Below are positions 1 through 9,768 of a stretch of 64,000 nucleotides of DNA, piece by piece. The stretch is from Pachyseris speciosa (Eukaryota > Cnidaria > Anthozoa > Scleractinia > Pachyseridae): contig JAEMWC010000369.1 of the NCBI GenBank assembly GCA_016490735.1, positions 596,001 to 660,000 on the forward strand, in the 5' to 3' direction. The notes under the pieces were generated by a model, which was not told where the DNA came from, ran no database searches, and was given only the letters and a program-made list of their open reading frames with translations. Each line of letters begins with the position of its first letter. Within the stretch, counting starts at the first letter, position 1. A program made the position numbers and the translations under genes.

Positions 1-500
1 AGTCGTCGATCATTTTCAGTTTGTCGAGAAACTCCTTTGCATCGAAAGGTTCTCCCCGGAGATGGAACCAGATGGCATCCAGTAATTTTTTGTATTCCAC
101 TCGAGCGAAGCTGGCCTTTTCGGTCTTTCTGTCGTATTTCTTCGCCGTAGCGACAATTTTCACGACAGGACCAAACGCGGTCAGGCTGGCAATGACAGCA
201 GGTTGGAGAGTAACCCCTCCCGCGACAGCTCCAGTCAGCACAGCCTTCCCCGCAACCATATTACAAAGCAGGTTTTTGCGCTGGTACATTCGGAAAAGCT
301 TTTCGTAGCCCCAATGTTTTTTTGTGGTAAAAAACATGAAGTTGCTTCAACATATCGACGGTGTCATTCGGAAGGGTCGGGTCGATGTGGTTGAAGTCAA
401 AGATGTTGAGAGGGGGAGGTCGAGGTTTTCTGTTTTGCAACCGCATCGTATATTTTGGAAGAAAAATTTCAGACAACAGTGTCGTAAGAAGAGCCACCAT
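1..500 (-). CDS. Hydrophobic virus-element protein, 3' end outside window
   Basis: The start is taken at an ATG at 500, with weak support because the frame is open further upstream to 536. The N-terminal half is proline-rich (NRKPRPPPLNIFDFNH). The second half, read in another frame after a break near 300 at a G-run, holds a long glycine/alanine-rich hydrophobic stretch (GKAVLTGAVAGGVTLQPAV), then a charged helix-like tail. This suggests a membrane-inserting or membrane-active helix. Proteins of this layout are common beside capsid genes in animal virus-like elements, but I assign no function. The C-terminus runs off position 1. Confidence 0.5.
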
Positions 501-539
501 TTTGTGTCTGTGCAGCAAACATGGTGTTGAAAACACAGT

Positions 540-1450
540 TGATCCATTTGACCATTGTGTATTAACCTGTTGAAAGATTTTACGAGGAAGGAACCCGCCG
601 GCACTCCTATTGACCGCAGAACATTTTGACTGCTTTTGTGGAGTGGAAATCGTAAGAAATCCCCTTTGAGCTCAACCACTGTCCACCACTTTCATTTGAG
701 AAGGCGTCTTGCATTCGACTCCACGAAAAACTTGTTGAGGATCTTTTCAAACGAATATAGATGTCAATCGACAAGGTGCTAAGACTCCCCCTCACAACGA
801 AAACTCTGTAACTCAGCAATTTTGAGAAAAACAACCCGTGAGGTGTCCAGAACGCAGGAAAATGTTATAAGCGTTTGCGCGCGTACCACGAGTGTTTGGT
901 CCCGTTATTGGGTCACTTCTCAAGTGATACACCACTCCAGGCAATAATAAAGGGCGGGTCAAGTTTATTGCCCCCTGTTGATAAGCGAAAAGAGGAACGT
1001 TATTGTTGCGAACAGCTTGATTATTTAAATCCAAATCACCACCCAACTTCGGTTGATGAATCACACGCCCATTCATATTCAACGCATTTTGCATTGTCAG
1101 GCCGTGGATGCTCGAGCTGAACAATGGGCGGTCATTGTTGTAAACCCAGTGGTCGTTTAAATTAAAATTTCCACCCAATTTGGGTCCAAGAATCAAATAA
1201 CTATTCATGTTCAAGTCATTCATCATTATCATCTGCCCGTTTGTTCCACCAAACAATGCCGCATTTTCATCGACGACGACTTTTTCATTCAAATTCAAAT
1301 CATCACCCAGTTTAGGGTTATGAAGAGCATAACCATCAAGAAACAGATCTGTATCCATTACCATACCATAAGGGTTCGCCCAAAACACTTTGTTTGGGCC
1401 GCTTTTTATTTTTTTGTGATTCAAATCAAAGTCGGTCCCCAATTTTGGTT
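540..1450 (-). CDS. Fibre-like protein, distal part: PKLGxDxxLN repeats and C-terminal domain (frame-broken)
   Basis: The open frame at 813-1442 carries at least four copies of a short repeat of the form PKLG(G/D)xLxLNxxxV (HNPKLGDDLNLNE, GPKLGGNFNLND, HQPKLGGDLDLNN), alternating with segments rich in asparagine and methionine. Such regular short beta repeats are typical of trimeric virus or phage fibres. The C-terminal segment continues in other frames through 607-834 and down to about 540, with breaks near 830 and 610. It has no start codon of its own and a repeat unit straddles the break at 1442, so it is probably the distal part of the same fibre gene as 1421-2828. A separate gene is possible. 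Confidence 0.5.
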
Positions 1451-2828
1451 GCCATTCTCCACACTCCAGACTTTATCAAAGACACCCGAGTTCACATTGG
1501 AAACATACCCTGAAATACCATAAACGACGAGGTGACCTGTGGTTGAACCAGAAGTCCTCCCATGCAGATCCAAATAAATGTAGTTGGGGGTGTTGTCGCT
1601 CCACCGGTGGAACTGAATGAGGGTTTTGGTGTAGGGTGGGTTGGTGGTGAAAGTTCGCGTGGTTTGGCTTGTGATGGAAATGACGGTAGCGCTTGCCCTG
1701 ACGGACACATTTGTCATTTCTGGTGGAAAGAACTCAACCACGAACGTGTAATATCCTTTCGCCAGCGGAAAGAGATTGAAACCAATCCGCGAGCGATAAT
1801 CGTTGCTGCCTGCGTCTTTGGTGAGAGTGAACTCATAAGCATTTTTGTTGACCCCATGTGGGGAGGCGGCGAAGTTGACAATCCCACGAACATGAATATT
1901 GTTTTCTGAAGAGGAATCGTTGGCGTCTTCCATGTAGTAGGCGAACGGGTTTTTTTCCCACCGGACAGGGAAAGGTGCGAGTGATCCACATAATCCTTCG
2001 TCGTCGCGTCCGTCTCGCCGACCGGCTTTTTGAGAGCGGTGATTTTATGATCCCCCATGTTGAGATCGCCAGCCATTGATTGGCTGCCGTCCACTTTCAA
2101 AAAGTTCCCTCCCAAATCATCCACATATTTTTTCGTCACCGCGTCACTGTTCGCGGTTGGAGGTTTGAGATCGGTTATTTTTTGTTGCCCCATCTTCAAA
2201 GCCCCAGACATCGGTTTTGTTCCATCTCTTCGGAGAGAATACTCATCCACATATTCTTTGTTTACCGCGTCCTTAAGGTTGAAGGGGGGCGCAAGATTCT
2301 CGATTGCGTTGTCGTTCATGTTCAAGTCTTTTTGCGCGATCGCGTCGAATTTGGTCTGCAGCCTCTCATCCACGCATTTTTTGTTGACGGCGTTTTCAGT
2401 GGGGGTGTTGGAATCGACGTCTTTCAAACCATCAATGTCATACCCCCCATATTCAGATCACCCAGTGCCGGGTCGCTTCCATCCCGTTTTAAACAAAGTG
2501 CGCTTTCAGAGTCAACATAGCTTTTGTTCGTGTAATCGAGATCGTTCACAGCGTAAATCATGTTGGTGACAAGGTTTCGCCCCATGTCAATGTTCCCCGT
2601 CAACGGAGTGCTTCCGTCGAGTTTGGCAAAAGTGGATGTGGCATAGCTTTCACGGACCGCGTCAAGCGGACCAGCCGGCGGACCCAGATTCTCAATTGGG
2701 TGTCCGCCCAAATCAAGGGGGCCGGTCATTGGGGCGCTTCCATCGAGAGACAGATAGGCCCCCGTCGCCGCTGTCGTTCGGGGGTGTCTTTCAACCCCAG
2801 GCCTTTTTGCAAACCACCCCATATACAT
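1421..2828 (-). CDS. Fibre-like protein, proximal part: phage-tail-fibre-type repeats plus beta domain (frame-broken)
   Basis: Start: ATG at 2828 or 2822, the latter giving MGWFAK, the same N-terminus as the gene upstream. About six repeats follow with the pattern G(S/T)xPMxGxLxMGxxxIxxLxPPxxxxDAVxKxYVD, for example DAVNKEYVDE and DAVTKKYVDD. This is the classic tail-fibre/collar repeat also found in virus-like elements of invertebrates. Near 1930 the frame shifts into a 170-residue beta-rich stretch (FNLFPLAKGYYTFVVEFFPP) that could be a jelly-roll receptor-binding or trimerisation domain. Breaks are seen near 2425, 1930 and 1440. Likely role: host attachment fibre of the virion. Confidence 0.65.
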
Positions 2829-2846
2829 TTTGAAATATATTTTTTT

Positions 2847-3236
2847 TCACCCAGACAACTCGAAACCGTAAATGAGAGACAAAAAACGTTTCGGTTGGCT
2901 GGTGGAAGACGAAGGCGAAAAGTAAACTGCACTGACAGTGAAAGTTTCATCGGCGCCGACGGCTTGAGGGAGGGGAGAATCCACCTTTCCTTTCGCGCCA
3001 GTCAACCTTGTCGTGAGATTTTCCCCCTTGTATTCCGTCAAAAGCATGAGTTGTGTTCTTGCTGGAAGGGTGGGTGTTATTTCGTACCACACGAAGGCTG
3101 GTTTCGCCTGGCCAGGAATCATCGCCCTGTGTGATCCACTGATAAAGGTGCCGCTCGCTCTCGTTGTTTTTTCTGGGAAAACAACCGAACCCATCAGGGT
3201 GTCTCGTTGCTCCAGGCTTTTTGCAAACCACCCCAT
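2847..3236 (-). CDS. Small virion-associated protein sharing its N-terminus with the fibre
   Basis: A 129-residue open frame starts MGWFAKSLEQRDTLMG. Its ATG overlaps the stop codon of the ATPase by one base (TAATG). The beginning matches the fibre start (MGWFAK, then a charged R/KDT-like stretch), with DNA similarity over roughly 30 bases. The rest is beta-rich with a hydrophobic C-terminus (LSLIYGFELSG) and no recognised motif. It lies between the ATPase and the fibre, with a 19-bp gap to the fibre ATG. The shared N-terminus may be an anchor to the same vertex protein; this is inference. No frame break is evident. Confidence 0.55.
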   Translation of the reverse strand: MGWFAKSLEQRDTLMGSVVFPEKTTRASGTFISGSHRAMIPGQAKPAFVWYEITPTLPARTQLMLLTEYKGENLTTRLTGAKGKVDSPLPQAVGADETFTVSAVYFSPSSSTSQPKRFLSLIYGFELSG

Positions 3237-3884
3237 TATATTGTTTCATCGAAATTTTTCTTCATCAACTTTCGCGGTTTGTCGAAGTAAAAGAAGGAAA
3301 ACATCTTGTCGGTGGCGCGGTTCAGCAGGTCGTGGGGAACCCCCAGCTCGTCTGCGATTCGTTTATTCTCCCTCGGGCGGAAGTTGAAAAGGCAGAAATG
3401 ACTGCAATTGTCTCGGATGTTTTTGGGGACCTTGTAATAAGTTTGGGTGAGATAAATGACGCTGCAGTTCCTCTGCCGCCCGTTGATGAAATAGTTCATG
3501 ATGTCGTTTCGGTTCTTTTCACAAACCAAGTCGTCGGACACGACGATTTTTTGATTGTCAGGCATTCCCTCCTCGGGGTGGGGAAGTTCCTCCAGCGGAA
3601 TGATTTCGTTGCCTGGCGCCTCGATGACCTCGTACCCCACCTCAGGGTCGATATTTTCGGAAAAAGTCACGCAAGAGTGCTTGATATTTGTGTTGGTGGA
3701 GGTTCTTCGAAAAAAGAAAGCCCTTGTCGTACTCCAACAGCTCGTAGAGCATGTGCATCAGGATGTTCGTCTTGCCTGGATTGCTTGGCCCACAGATCAG
3801 CATCCTGGCATGGGGGCATGGAGGGGGGCCCTACCGGAAACCATTTGTGGTGGCGGCCTCGGGATCATAATTTGGAATTCTCAT
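3236..3884 (-). CDS. FtsK/HerA (A32-like) genome-packaging ATPase, frame-broken
   Basis: The start is ATG at 3884 (MRIPNYDPEA), facing the plus-strand operon. Walker A is visible as GPSNPGKT at about 3795-3775, Walker B as KIVVSDDLV at about 3530, and the arginine-rich sensor region as NGRQRNCSVIYLTQTYYKVP, typical of A32-type packaging ATPases of Maverick, adintovirus and NCLDV elements. The predicted size of about 216 residues fits the family. It would pump viral DNA into preformed capsids. An in-frame TAG lies between the start and Walker A (near 3830), and a one-base frameshift lies near 3665-3720, between Walker A and Walker B. Its stop overlaps the next gene's start. Confidence 0.8.
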
Positions 3885-3905
3885 TTTTTGTCTCTTTATA
3901 TATTG
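3885..3905. promoter_or_regulatory. Divergent promoter between ATPase and virion operon
   Basis: Only 21 bp separate the ATG of the minus-strand ATPase (3884) from the ATG of the first plus-strand gene (3906). A TATA-like TTTATATA lies at about 3896-3903, so transcription in both directions would have to start inside neighbouring coding sequence or from this gap. Assignment rests on position and base content only. Confidence 0.4.
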
Positions 3906-4258
3906 ATGTCCTTGAAAAAGTGGCGACAAAAGGCAGAGGCTGAGGTGGAAGTTGAAAAACAAGAGCAGGAGATCCGCCAGAATTTTAAAAGGAAAAGGGT
4001 ATCGAATCAAGTTGGTCAGATCGAGGCTGAAAAGCTTTTGAAACCGATCACCAAAAGGTTGGACCGAGATTTGCAAGCTACCGCGGAAGAGGTGGCCGGT
4101 CCTGATTACGCAATGGATGAGTTGGACTGAATCAATCCGTTTGATTGGGATGCTTTCAGACCAGAGGTTGAAACACCACCATCATCGCCACCACCACCAA
4201 GCCCCGAAGAGGAAGACAATTTTTTACCACCACCACCAACACCACCACCATCCCTGGT

Positions 4259-4301
<43 letters not shown>

Positions 4302-4965
4302 GCTCCCCTCCCTCCACCACCACGCCAAACGTGGGGGTGAACCAGAGGTGCCCAGCCTGCTCGAAGGAATCAGCGAATCTGTCTAATTGCAAACAGTCAA
4401 CCGGCTTCTCAGACAGTACGGGAACGACCCCAACTACAAAGTGCAAAAGAAAGGTTCCCCATTCCACGGGTTTTCGGTGGCGGATCTTCGAAGAGTCCAA
4501 GAAGAGATTTATGACCGCCGAAGAGGGGGCGGCGGCAGGAGTTTCCTCCCCCAAGGCGGGAGGGTGTTTCCCCACAACAGTTGCAAGCGGGAAAAAGGGG
4601 TTTGAAACGAACCCGCTGAAAGAAACAAGACCCCGGCCCCCCACAGATTGGGAACGGGCTATTTTGGAACAATGGGTCCCGATTGAAGGGTTGGAGGAGG
4701 AGGAGGAAGAGGGGGGAATGAAGACGATGAACAAAAATGGGAAATGGAGGGTAGCGGGTTTGACCTCCCCCCTCAAAGCAAGAAATCGGAGACTGCCGAC
4801 AAAATGATTCACCAACTGTATGTGAGCCTCGGTTCGATGCGCGCCAGCAACTCTTCAACGAAGCTCCGTAAACACGTTTCCACTCTGCTCGACAAGCTCC
4901 TCCAACTTGGTGGCATCAACAGTTTTCAGGCCAACAAAATTTTCAACGATTACATACGGAGGTGA
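3906..4965 (+). CDS. Acidic/proline-rich virion protein, frame-broken
   Basis: It starts MSLKKWRQKAEAEVEVEKQE with an N-terminal charged, probably coiled-coil segment. A low-complexity linker follows, of proline runs and an aspartate run of 12 codons encoded by GAT repeats (about 4260-4300), then a conserved-looking segment (NRLLRQYGNDPNYKVQKKG near 4400-4445). The end is a helical C-terminus at 4800-4965 (MRASNSSTKLRKHVSTLLDK). The real frame is inferred from codon content and shifts near 4130, 4330-4390, 4550 and 4740. The histidine-rich reading of the same region is a shadow frame. Its stop is one base before the next ATG. Position suggests a structural or scaffold protein; family not recognised. 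Confidence 0.5.
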
Positions 4966-4966
4966 A

Positions 4967-5376
4967 ATGTCGTACCACCTGCTGCTTGACTCGAGCCTTG
5001 CGATGCGACATCTCCGATGTTGCTTTGACTCTCATGATCAAGGAAATTTCTTTGTAAGATATATGAACCGACCAAGTGAGTGGGCAAGATTTTACGATAA
5101 GGGCGCCGGCCGCTTCCGCTACAAGCCCAAAGGCTCCGGTGTCGTGCGGGATACACTCATGGCAATGGGGAAACGCCTCGCGAAAGCGGCCGCCCCCTCG
5201 CAAAGAAAACCGCCTCCAAGGCCGCCGAAAAGGCAAGCCGGGATCTCGTTGAGCGAGGGGGTAAAAAGATACGCCAACTGTTACGAAGCCGCACAGCAAA
5301 AAAGCAGAAAAAACCGCGACATACCGCGATGGATTCAATGGTTAAACTCAGTCAAATCTTGGCAAATCAACTTTGA
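4967..5376 (+). CDS. Basic core/minor capsid-like protein, frame-broken
   Basis: The ATG lies one base after the previous stop, in an AGGTGAAATG context. The N-terminal part contains GAGRFRYKPKGSGVVRDTL, a glycine/basic stretch like that of small DNA-binding core proteins (adenovirus pX/mu-like) in adintovirus-type elements. After a one-base shift near 5200 the frame is lysine/alanine/arginine-rich (KKTASKAAEKASRDLVERGG) and ends at a TGA at 5374-5376. At about 136 residues and very basic, a DNA-condensing or minor capsid role is likely. Homology to pX is inferred from composition and position only. Confidence 0.5.
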
Positions 5377-5404
5377 ATTTTTGTTTTGTTTTGTATACGC
5401 CATA

Positions 5405-6649
5405 ATGTTTCGAGCGCCACGAATGCTTGAAAGGGTCGACTACCAGCGGTTTCGTCTGGATAATGCACTGATCCAACCCGCGAACGGGCAGTCACAAGTC
5501 AAAACCGGGCTCAAGTTTTATGTATCCGATCGCGATGTTATATACGATTTTTACAAGGCTTATTTCCGAGTGGAATACCAGTTGCAGAAAAAGGCCGACG
5601 GGACTTTTGTGGCCGCAGATGTGGCCTCGGCACCAGTCAACGGCGCCTTCTCTCTCGTGAAAAGACTGACTGTGAAGGCGAACTCGAAGCCACTCTATGA
5701 GGGCAACGATGTGAACAAAATAATGTTTGTGAAAGACATTTTGCAGTACTCTGAAGACTATTCCAGAACTGTGGCGAAAGATGAATTGTGGTATCTCGAC
5801 AACGACAACACAACAGTTACGGGGGCCGCTGCCACCAATCTCGGCATACGTTCAAAGGCACTCCTTTCACAAGGAGACCCTATCAAAACAGTCAAAGCAG
5901 TGATACCTCTCAATCGGTTTTCTTTCTTTGAGGAGTTGGAGGATAAGCTCCTTCCCCCACTGCAACTCGAATTCGAAATTGAGCTGCAAAGCGACGAAAA
6001 TATGATATTTGGGGGTGCCGCCTTGGCAAACCATCGAGTTGTGGTGAAACTCTTCGAGTTATGGGTGCCAAAAATGACCTTCTCGGCTGAGGGACAGAAA
6101 CTGGTCAATGCAAAATTCCTCAAACCCACACGTTGGCACTATCTGAAAGAAACTTTGCACGTGAGCACGGGTCGGACAGACATCTCGTCGCAGTGGCCAA
6201 TAATCGCAGGGGTCAAAAATGCAAAGCATGTAGAAAGCCACCGCGGACGCGACAACAACGAATCCCTATTTCTTTCATATTTTCAACCTTGATGGAGGGG
6301 CAAAGTTGTCAACATGCCGCCTGCAATATGGATCGACCTTTTACCCCGAAAATGACTACGAAGGAGAAGACCAAGCGCGGATGCGCCGGATCTTGTGGAA
6401 TTCAGCTACAGAAGGGATGACTATAATACAGGAACTCAACTGAATGTCTCCAACTACGAAACTCTTTATCCCCTCATTTATTTCGATCTCTGGGCTGCAA
6501 ACGAAAGTATGACTGGGGATTCAAAGCAGTTGGCTTTTCACTATCGATTGAATCAGGCTGCCACGGCAGATTACAAAATATACGTCATCGTCTTGAATGA
6601 AGAAGAAATCGTCTTGGATGTGGTTGGAAATGAGTTGGTCAGGGTTTGA
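5405..6649 (+). CDS. Major capsid-like protein (putative double jelly-roll), frame-broken
   Basis: I start it at the ATG at 5405 (MFRAPRMLERVDYQRFRLDN), not at the start of the longer open frame, because the upstream part belongs to the basic protein gene. It is about 415 residues of alternating beta-rich segments, including VNGAFSLVKRLTVKANSKPL and LFELWVPKMTF, and it ends with a beta-rich stretch (ADYKIYVIVLNEEEIVLD). Size, position after the core-like gene and just before the pVI-like and protease genes, and the linker-strand pattern fit the major capsid protein of Maverick/adintovirus elements. Two frame breaks lie near 6225 and 6400. Fold assignment is inference; no structure comparison was possible. 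Confidence 0.6.
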
Positions 6650-6687
6650 GCTTCCTGCCTTGAAGGAAATTTCTTCTTTGATATAAG

Positions 6688-7393
6688 ATGCCAACTGTGT
6701 ATCATCCGTTCAAAGTCGCTTTGTCTGAGGACCAAAGGCACAGTCTCGCGAAGGCGGTGAAAGAAATGGTGGCTGTGCGTGTCAAGCCGGCACAAATTGG
6801 AAATGGTGACAGCCTTCCGTTGACCACCACACAAATAAACCACTTGAAGAAGGCCTCCAGCGCCGGCCGCGGTGCGGATATCACATTCAGCAAGACGCAA
6901 ATAGGACAAGCGAAAAATTTGCTCGGTGGTAACCTTTTTTTCTGTTGCCCGGACGCTCGCCCCTGCTGTTGGGAAGACTTTGGGAATGGCCGGTCTCAGC
7001 TTCGGCGTGGAGAAACTTTTGAAAAAGGTTTTCGGTGGCAAAGTTGGCCCCCAGGAGGTGGAGCTGTACAGAATTGTGCAAATGATGCACCCCTCGCAGA
7101 AACTGGCTCTTGAAAAGTATCTTGTTGGCCGGGGTGTGGTCAGCAGTGGGGCCGCGCAACATGAAGGTTTTCTTGGAATGCTGGCTTCCATCGGCATTCC
7201 TTTGGCCGTAAGTCTCGTGCAGAAGATGTTAGGAAAAGGAATGCAGGTGGGCCGGACGCGGTCGAGAAGGTCTGCACCCCCTCGTCTTCCTAAACCGCCC
7301 ACAGGGAGAGGAATGCAAATGCGCCCTCCTCCGGTCTTCGGAAGGTGGGGAGATTGGGAACGCCCGTTGTTTGGGCGGGGAAAAAATGATGAA
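6688..7393 (+). CDS. pVI-like membrane-active minor virion protein, frame-broken
   Basis: It starts MPTVYHPFKVALSEDQRHSL. The first 75 residues hold two or three related short blocks (VALSEDQ, LPLTTTQINHLKKA, ADITFSKTQIGQAKNLL), a repeat type common in these elements. After a one-base shift near 6930 in a T-run there is a long amphipathic/hydrophobic region (GKTLGMAGLSFGVEKLLKK, later LASIGIPLAVSLVQKMLGKG) and a proline/arginine-rich tail. Layout and position just before the protease recall adenovirus protein VI, which is cleaved by the protease and disrupts membranes; this is inferred. Its stop probably overlapped the protease start in the A-run at 7381-7389. Confidence 0.5.
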
Positions 7394-7829
7394 GTTCAAG
7401 GATGTTCCGCTTTCCAATGTTAACTTGGTGAAGCGGTGTGAATATCTTGACATCCCACTCAAAGACGTCCTCTCACGCAACGAAGCCAAACCTCTCCATC
7501 ATTCACCCTGCATCATCAACCTGGATGATTTCGGAAGTTTGGGCACACATTGGGTTTGCTGTTGGGATGGTCCTGAGTATTTCGATTCTTTTGGTCTTCC
7601 TCCCCAAGATGAGTGGGAGCAGGAAATGCGAAAGTTGGGGCACAAAACCTTTCTTCGGAATGACAACCAAATCCAGTGGGTTGGAAGTGTGAGGTGTGCT
7701 TACTACTGTCTGCTTTTCCTCAATGAACACAACAAAGGCACAAGTTACAAAGACATTCTGAAAATGTTTTCTGACGATGTTCATCACAATGAGCAGGTTG
7801 TGAAAAATTATTTCATGAATATACCTTGA
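7386..7829 (+). CDS. Adenain-type (C5-like) virion maturation cysteine protease
   Basis: An intact open frame of about 147 residues runs from ATG at 7386. The family signature is clear: GTHWVCCWDG carries the catalytic histidine, EYFDSFGLPPQDE the aspartate region, IQWVGSVRCAYYCLLFL the glutamine and the catalytic cysteine. In C5/Ulp1-like proteases the triad order is His, Asp/Glu, Cys, which fits. The enzyme would cleave capsid precursors during virion maturation. It is shorter than adenovirus adenain (about 200) but in the range of Maverick proteases. This is the best preserved gene of the element, without frame break. Confidence 0.85.
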   Translation: MMKFKDVPLSNVNLVKRCEYLDIPLKDVLSRNEAKPLHHSPCIINLDDFGSLGTHWVCCWDGPEYFDSFGLPPQDEWEQEMRKLGHKTFLRNDNQIQWVGSVRCAYYCLLFLNEHNKGTSYKDILKMFSDDVHHNEQVVKNYFMNIP

Positions 7830-7848
7830 CTTTTGGTGAATTGGTATC

Positions 7849-8775
7849 GTGTGCGAGACAAACGTAAAACCCCGAACGGAATGGGGCTGTAAGGGTTATC
7901 ATAACCAAAAATGGGCGAAAAATGGGGAAGGCCAAGTGGGCGGTTTGTGGAATAACAAAAACGCGCTTCTTGCCGGGAAACTAGCGGGGCCCTCTCATGC
8001 AGAGGGCTCTTGTCTTGATGGGCGAGGGGTTCCTTTGCCCTTTCCTTTCGTCGATTTTAAGAAATTGTGGAGTGTTGTTTTCGACCCCAAACTTTTCAAA
8101 GGTCCCGAAGTTTCTGCAAAAGAGGGGAGGGCAATGGTCGCGGAAGACAAACGTCAATATGCCGACTACAAGCGGCAGGGTGGCTCCCGCAGTTACGGCT
8201 CTTGGATAAAATGAAAGGGTTATGGAAGAGGTATTGGGAACCTGTTTGATCCCCGGTTTGTTTCGCAGGGTGTACATGTGTTGGTTACCTAGTTCGCAAC
8301 TGATACAAAGTTTTTGAAAGCTTTCGGTAAAGTCGTCCCCCAACACCATGGTTTCACGGATGTTCTCAAGAAAACCCTTCGTAACTACTACGGAACGGGT
8401 GTGGATGTTCATGCATTGATTGGAAAACTGCCGGCACCAAAGGGGGGTTGGACCCTTCCCGGCCACCATTACACCGGACCTTACAATCCCTTGCACCATC
8501 AGCTGAGCTTTGACCCTGAAACGGGTGAGATCTTGGAAGTGTTATAGAAACCGACTGGCGCAACGGATGCGATTGCAATGCAATACGACGTGGATTACAG
8601 CAGTTGTGGACACCGGGAAAAAAAATATGGTGAGGACGAAAAAAAGTGCAAGCATGCTGCTGACAGGAAAATGGTGAAAGCGTTGGATACGGTTCCGTGG
8701 AAAGATAGACAATGGGGACATGCTTTGGCGCGAAATGCAATTAACACGAAAGAGAAGTTGGGGCTTGGGGTTTGA
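7849..8775 (+). CDS. Phospholipase A2-like virion protein (VP1-PLA2 type), broken and with altered active site
   Basis: The 5' part is uncertain (start not resolved, frame changes near 8210-8310). A plausible stretch is EGRAMVAEDKRQYADYKRQG. From 8314 the frame reads to LPAPKGGWTLPGHHYTGPYNP, resembling the calcium-loop region GPYNPL of parvovirus-type PLA2 domains. An in-frame TAG at 8545-8547 is followed in the same frame by DAIAMQYDVDYSSCG and KKCKHAADRKMV. In PLA2 domains this block is normally xHDxxY with the catalytic histidine; here the histidine position is tyrosine (TAC). Known viral PLA2 domains breach endosomal membranes. This copy looks inactive by both the stop and the substitution. 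Confidence 0.65.
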
Positions 8776-8840
8776 TTTCCTTGCTATCTAAGCATATAAT
8801 ATCGCCACCTTCCTACCCTATATTTAACATTCTTCAGAAC

Positions 8841-9194
8841 CTACCTTACATTTCCAATCTGTGACAGAATTGGTGAGCAATCTCTTATCTCCCAAAATTC
8901 TCTCAATTCATCTATCACGTCTTCCAAAATGTCAAAATTGTTTTGAAGTTTTCTGAAATCAACTTCGTGATAGTGACTGAAACAAAACTCTCTGTAAAAA
9001 GTTTCCAAAAAAAGGTTGGTTTCCTCTATAAAACGAATTAGTGTTGGGGAACAATATTCAACTTCATTTTTGAAAACAAGTGGAGGCTCCAAATGAAACA
9101 TGACAACTAACTGGTCGCATGTTTCCAACAATTTGTCAACCGATTCTTGAAAACGGTCGCTAATGTTTTTTCTGGCGTTGCCATTATACAACAT
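8841..9194 (-). CDS. Unrecognised virus-element protein, about 117 residues
   Basis: A continuous minus-strand frame starts at ATG 9194 (MLYNGNARKNISDRFQESVD). The protein is predicted mainly helical and acidic, with repeated leucine/phenylalanine spacing (FEDVIDELREFWEI-like C-terminus) and no cysteine pairs. It is the most distal gene of the minus-strand block 8841-10751 and converges on the PLA2-like gene. Function unknown. Confidence 0.45.
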   Translation of the reverse strand: MLYNGNARKNISDRFQESVDKLLETCDQLVVMFHLEPPLVFKNEVEYCSPTLIRFIEETNLFLETFYREFCFSHYHEVDFRKLQNNFDILEDVIDELREFWEIRDCSPILSQIGNVR

Positions 9195-9202
9195 TTTTTT
9201 CT

Positions 9203-9331
9203 TCAAAAGTGTGTACCTTGTGCAAAAATTTCGTCGACCACAAGGGCCGTTTCCTGTTTCACTTCGCGGACGACCTGGTGCTCAAGTTCGTCTTGCACGA
9301 AATGGAAAAGGGTTACCAACAAAGCAATCAT
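9203..9331 (-). CDS. Small ORF, 42 residues
   Basis: ATG at 9331 to TGA at 9203-9205 (MIALLVTLFHFVQDELEHQV). It fills the gap between the two neighbouring minus-strand genes, with little overlap, and has a hydrophobic start and acidic rest. It may be a genuine small viral gene or part of a neighbour separated by a frame break. Confidence 0.3.
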   Translation of the reverse strand: MIALLVTLFHFVQDELEHQVVREVKQETALVVDEIFAQGTHF

Positions 9332-9361
9332 TGCTTTATGAAAACTTGTTTGTTTAATTTG

Positions 9362-9768
9362 TTACACATAAGTGACAAAGTCCTCATAATTAATTCCTTC
9401 AATACCTTCCTCCTCCTCAATAAACGCTTCTGGAATGGAATGAACTTTTCCCTTTTTTAAACAATATAGCACATAACATTTCTTATACAACGCCTGCATT
9501 TGGTGCATTTTGTAACTTTTGTTATTCTCTCATTTTTTGAACAATAGGGGGCAAAATTAATGTCATTCAGGATTGAACCCCAACCCATATCTGAACGTTG
9601 TTCAAGTTTTGCTGCAACAACTTCCTTCAAGATTTTTTCACGAAGCTCGGGGGGAAGTTTTTGAATTTCGCCCATAAGGAGGTCGTATTCTTTCATGAAG
9701 ACTTGCAACACCTCTTGCATTTGTGGAGGTAAAGAGGTCCGCAGCTGTTGTGCTCTGGTGTTGTTCAT
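9362..9768 (-). CDS. Cysteine-rich (zinc-ribbon-like) virus-element protein, one frame break
   Basis: It starts MNNTRAQQLRTSLPPQMQEV with a helical N-terminal half. The C-terminal half has a cluster APYCSKNE...KCTKCRRC followed by more cysteines, a likely zinc-binding module. A one-base shift near 9480 links to a downstream acidic tail (IPEAFIEEEEGIEGINYEDF) ending at TAA 9362-9364. It lies in the minus-strand block that in such elements often carries early regulatory genes. Function not assigned. Confidence 0.5.

Noticed and set aside
1714..2828. Phage tail-fibre repeats suggesting bacterial contamination or a prophage
   Set aside because: The same repeat type is known in animal virus-like elements, and its neighbours (adenain-type protease, A32 ATPase, PLA2-like domain) are eukaryotic-virus genes. 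Host LINEs and splice sites lie on the same contig.
4117..4386. Histidine-rich open frame on the plus strand and a similar one on the minus strand
   Set aside because: They are out-of-frame readings of the proline/aspartate linker; flanking segments in that frame look random.
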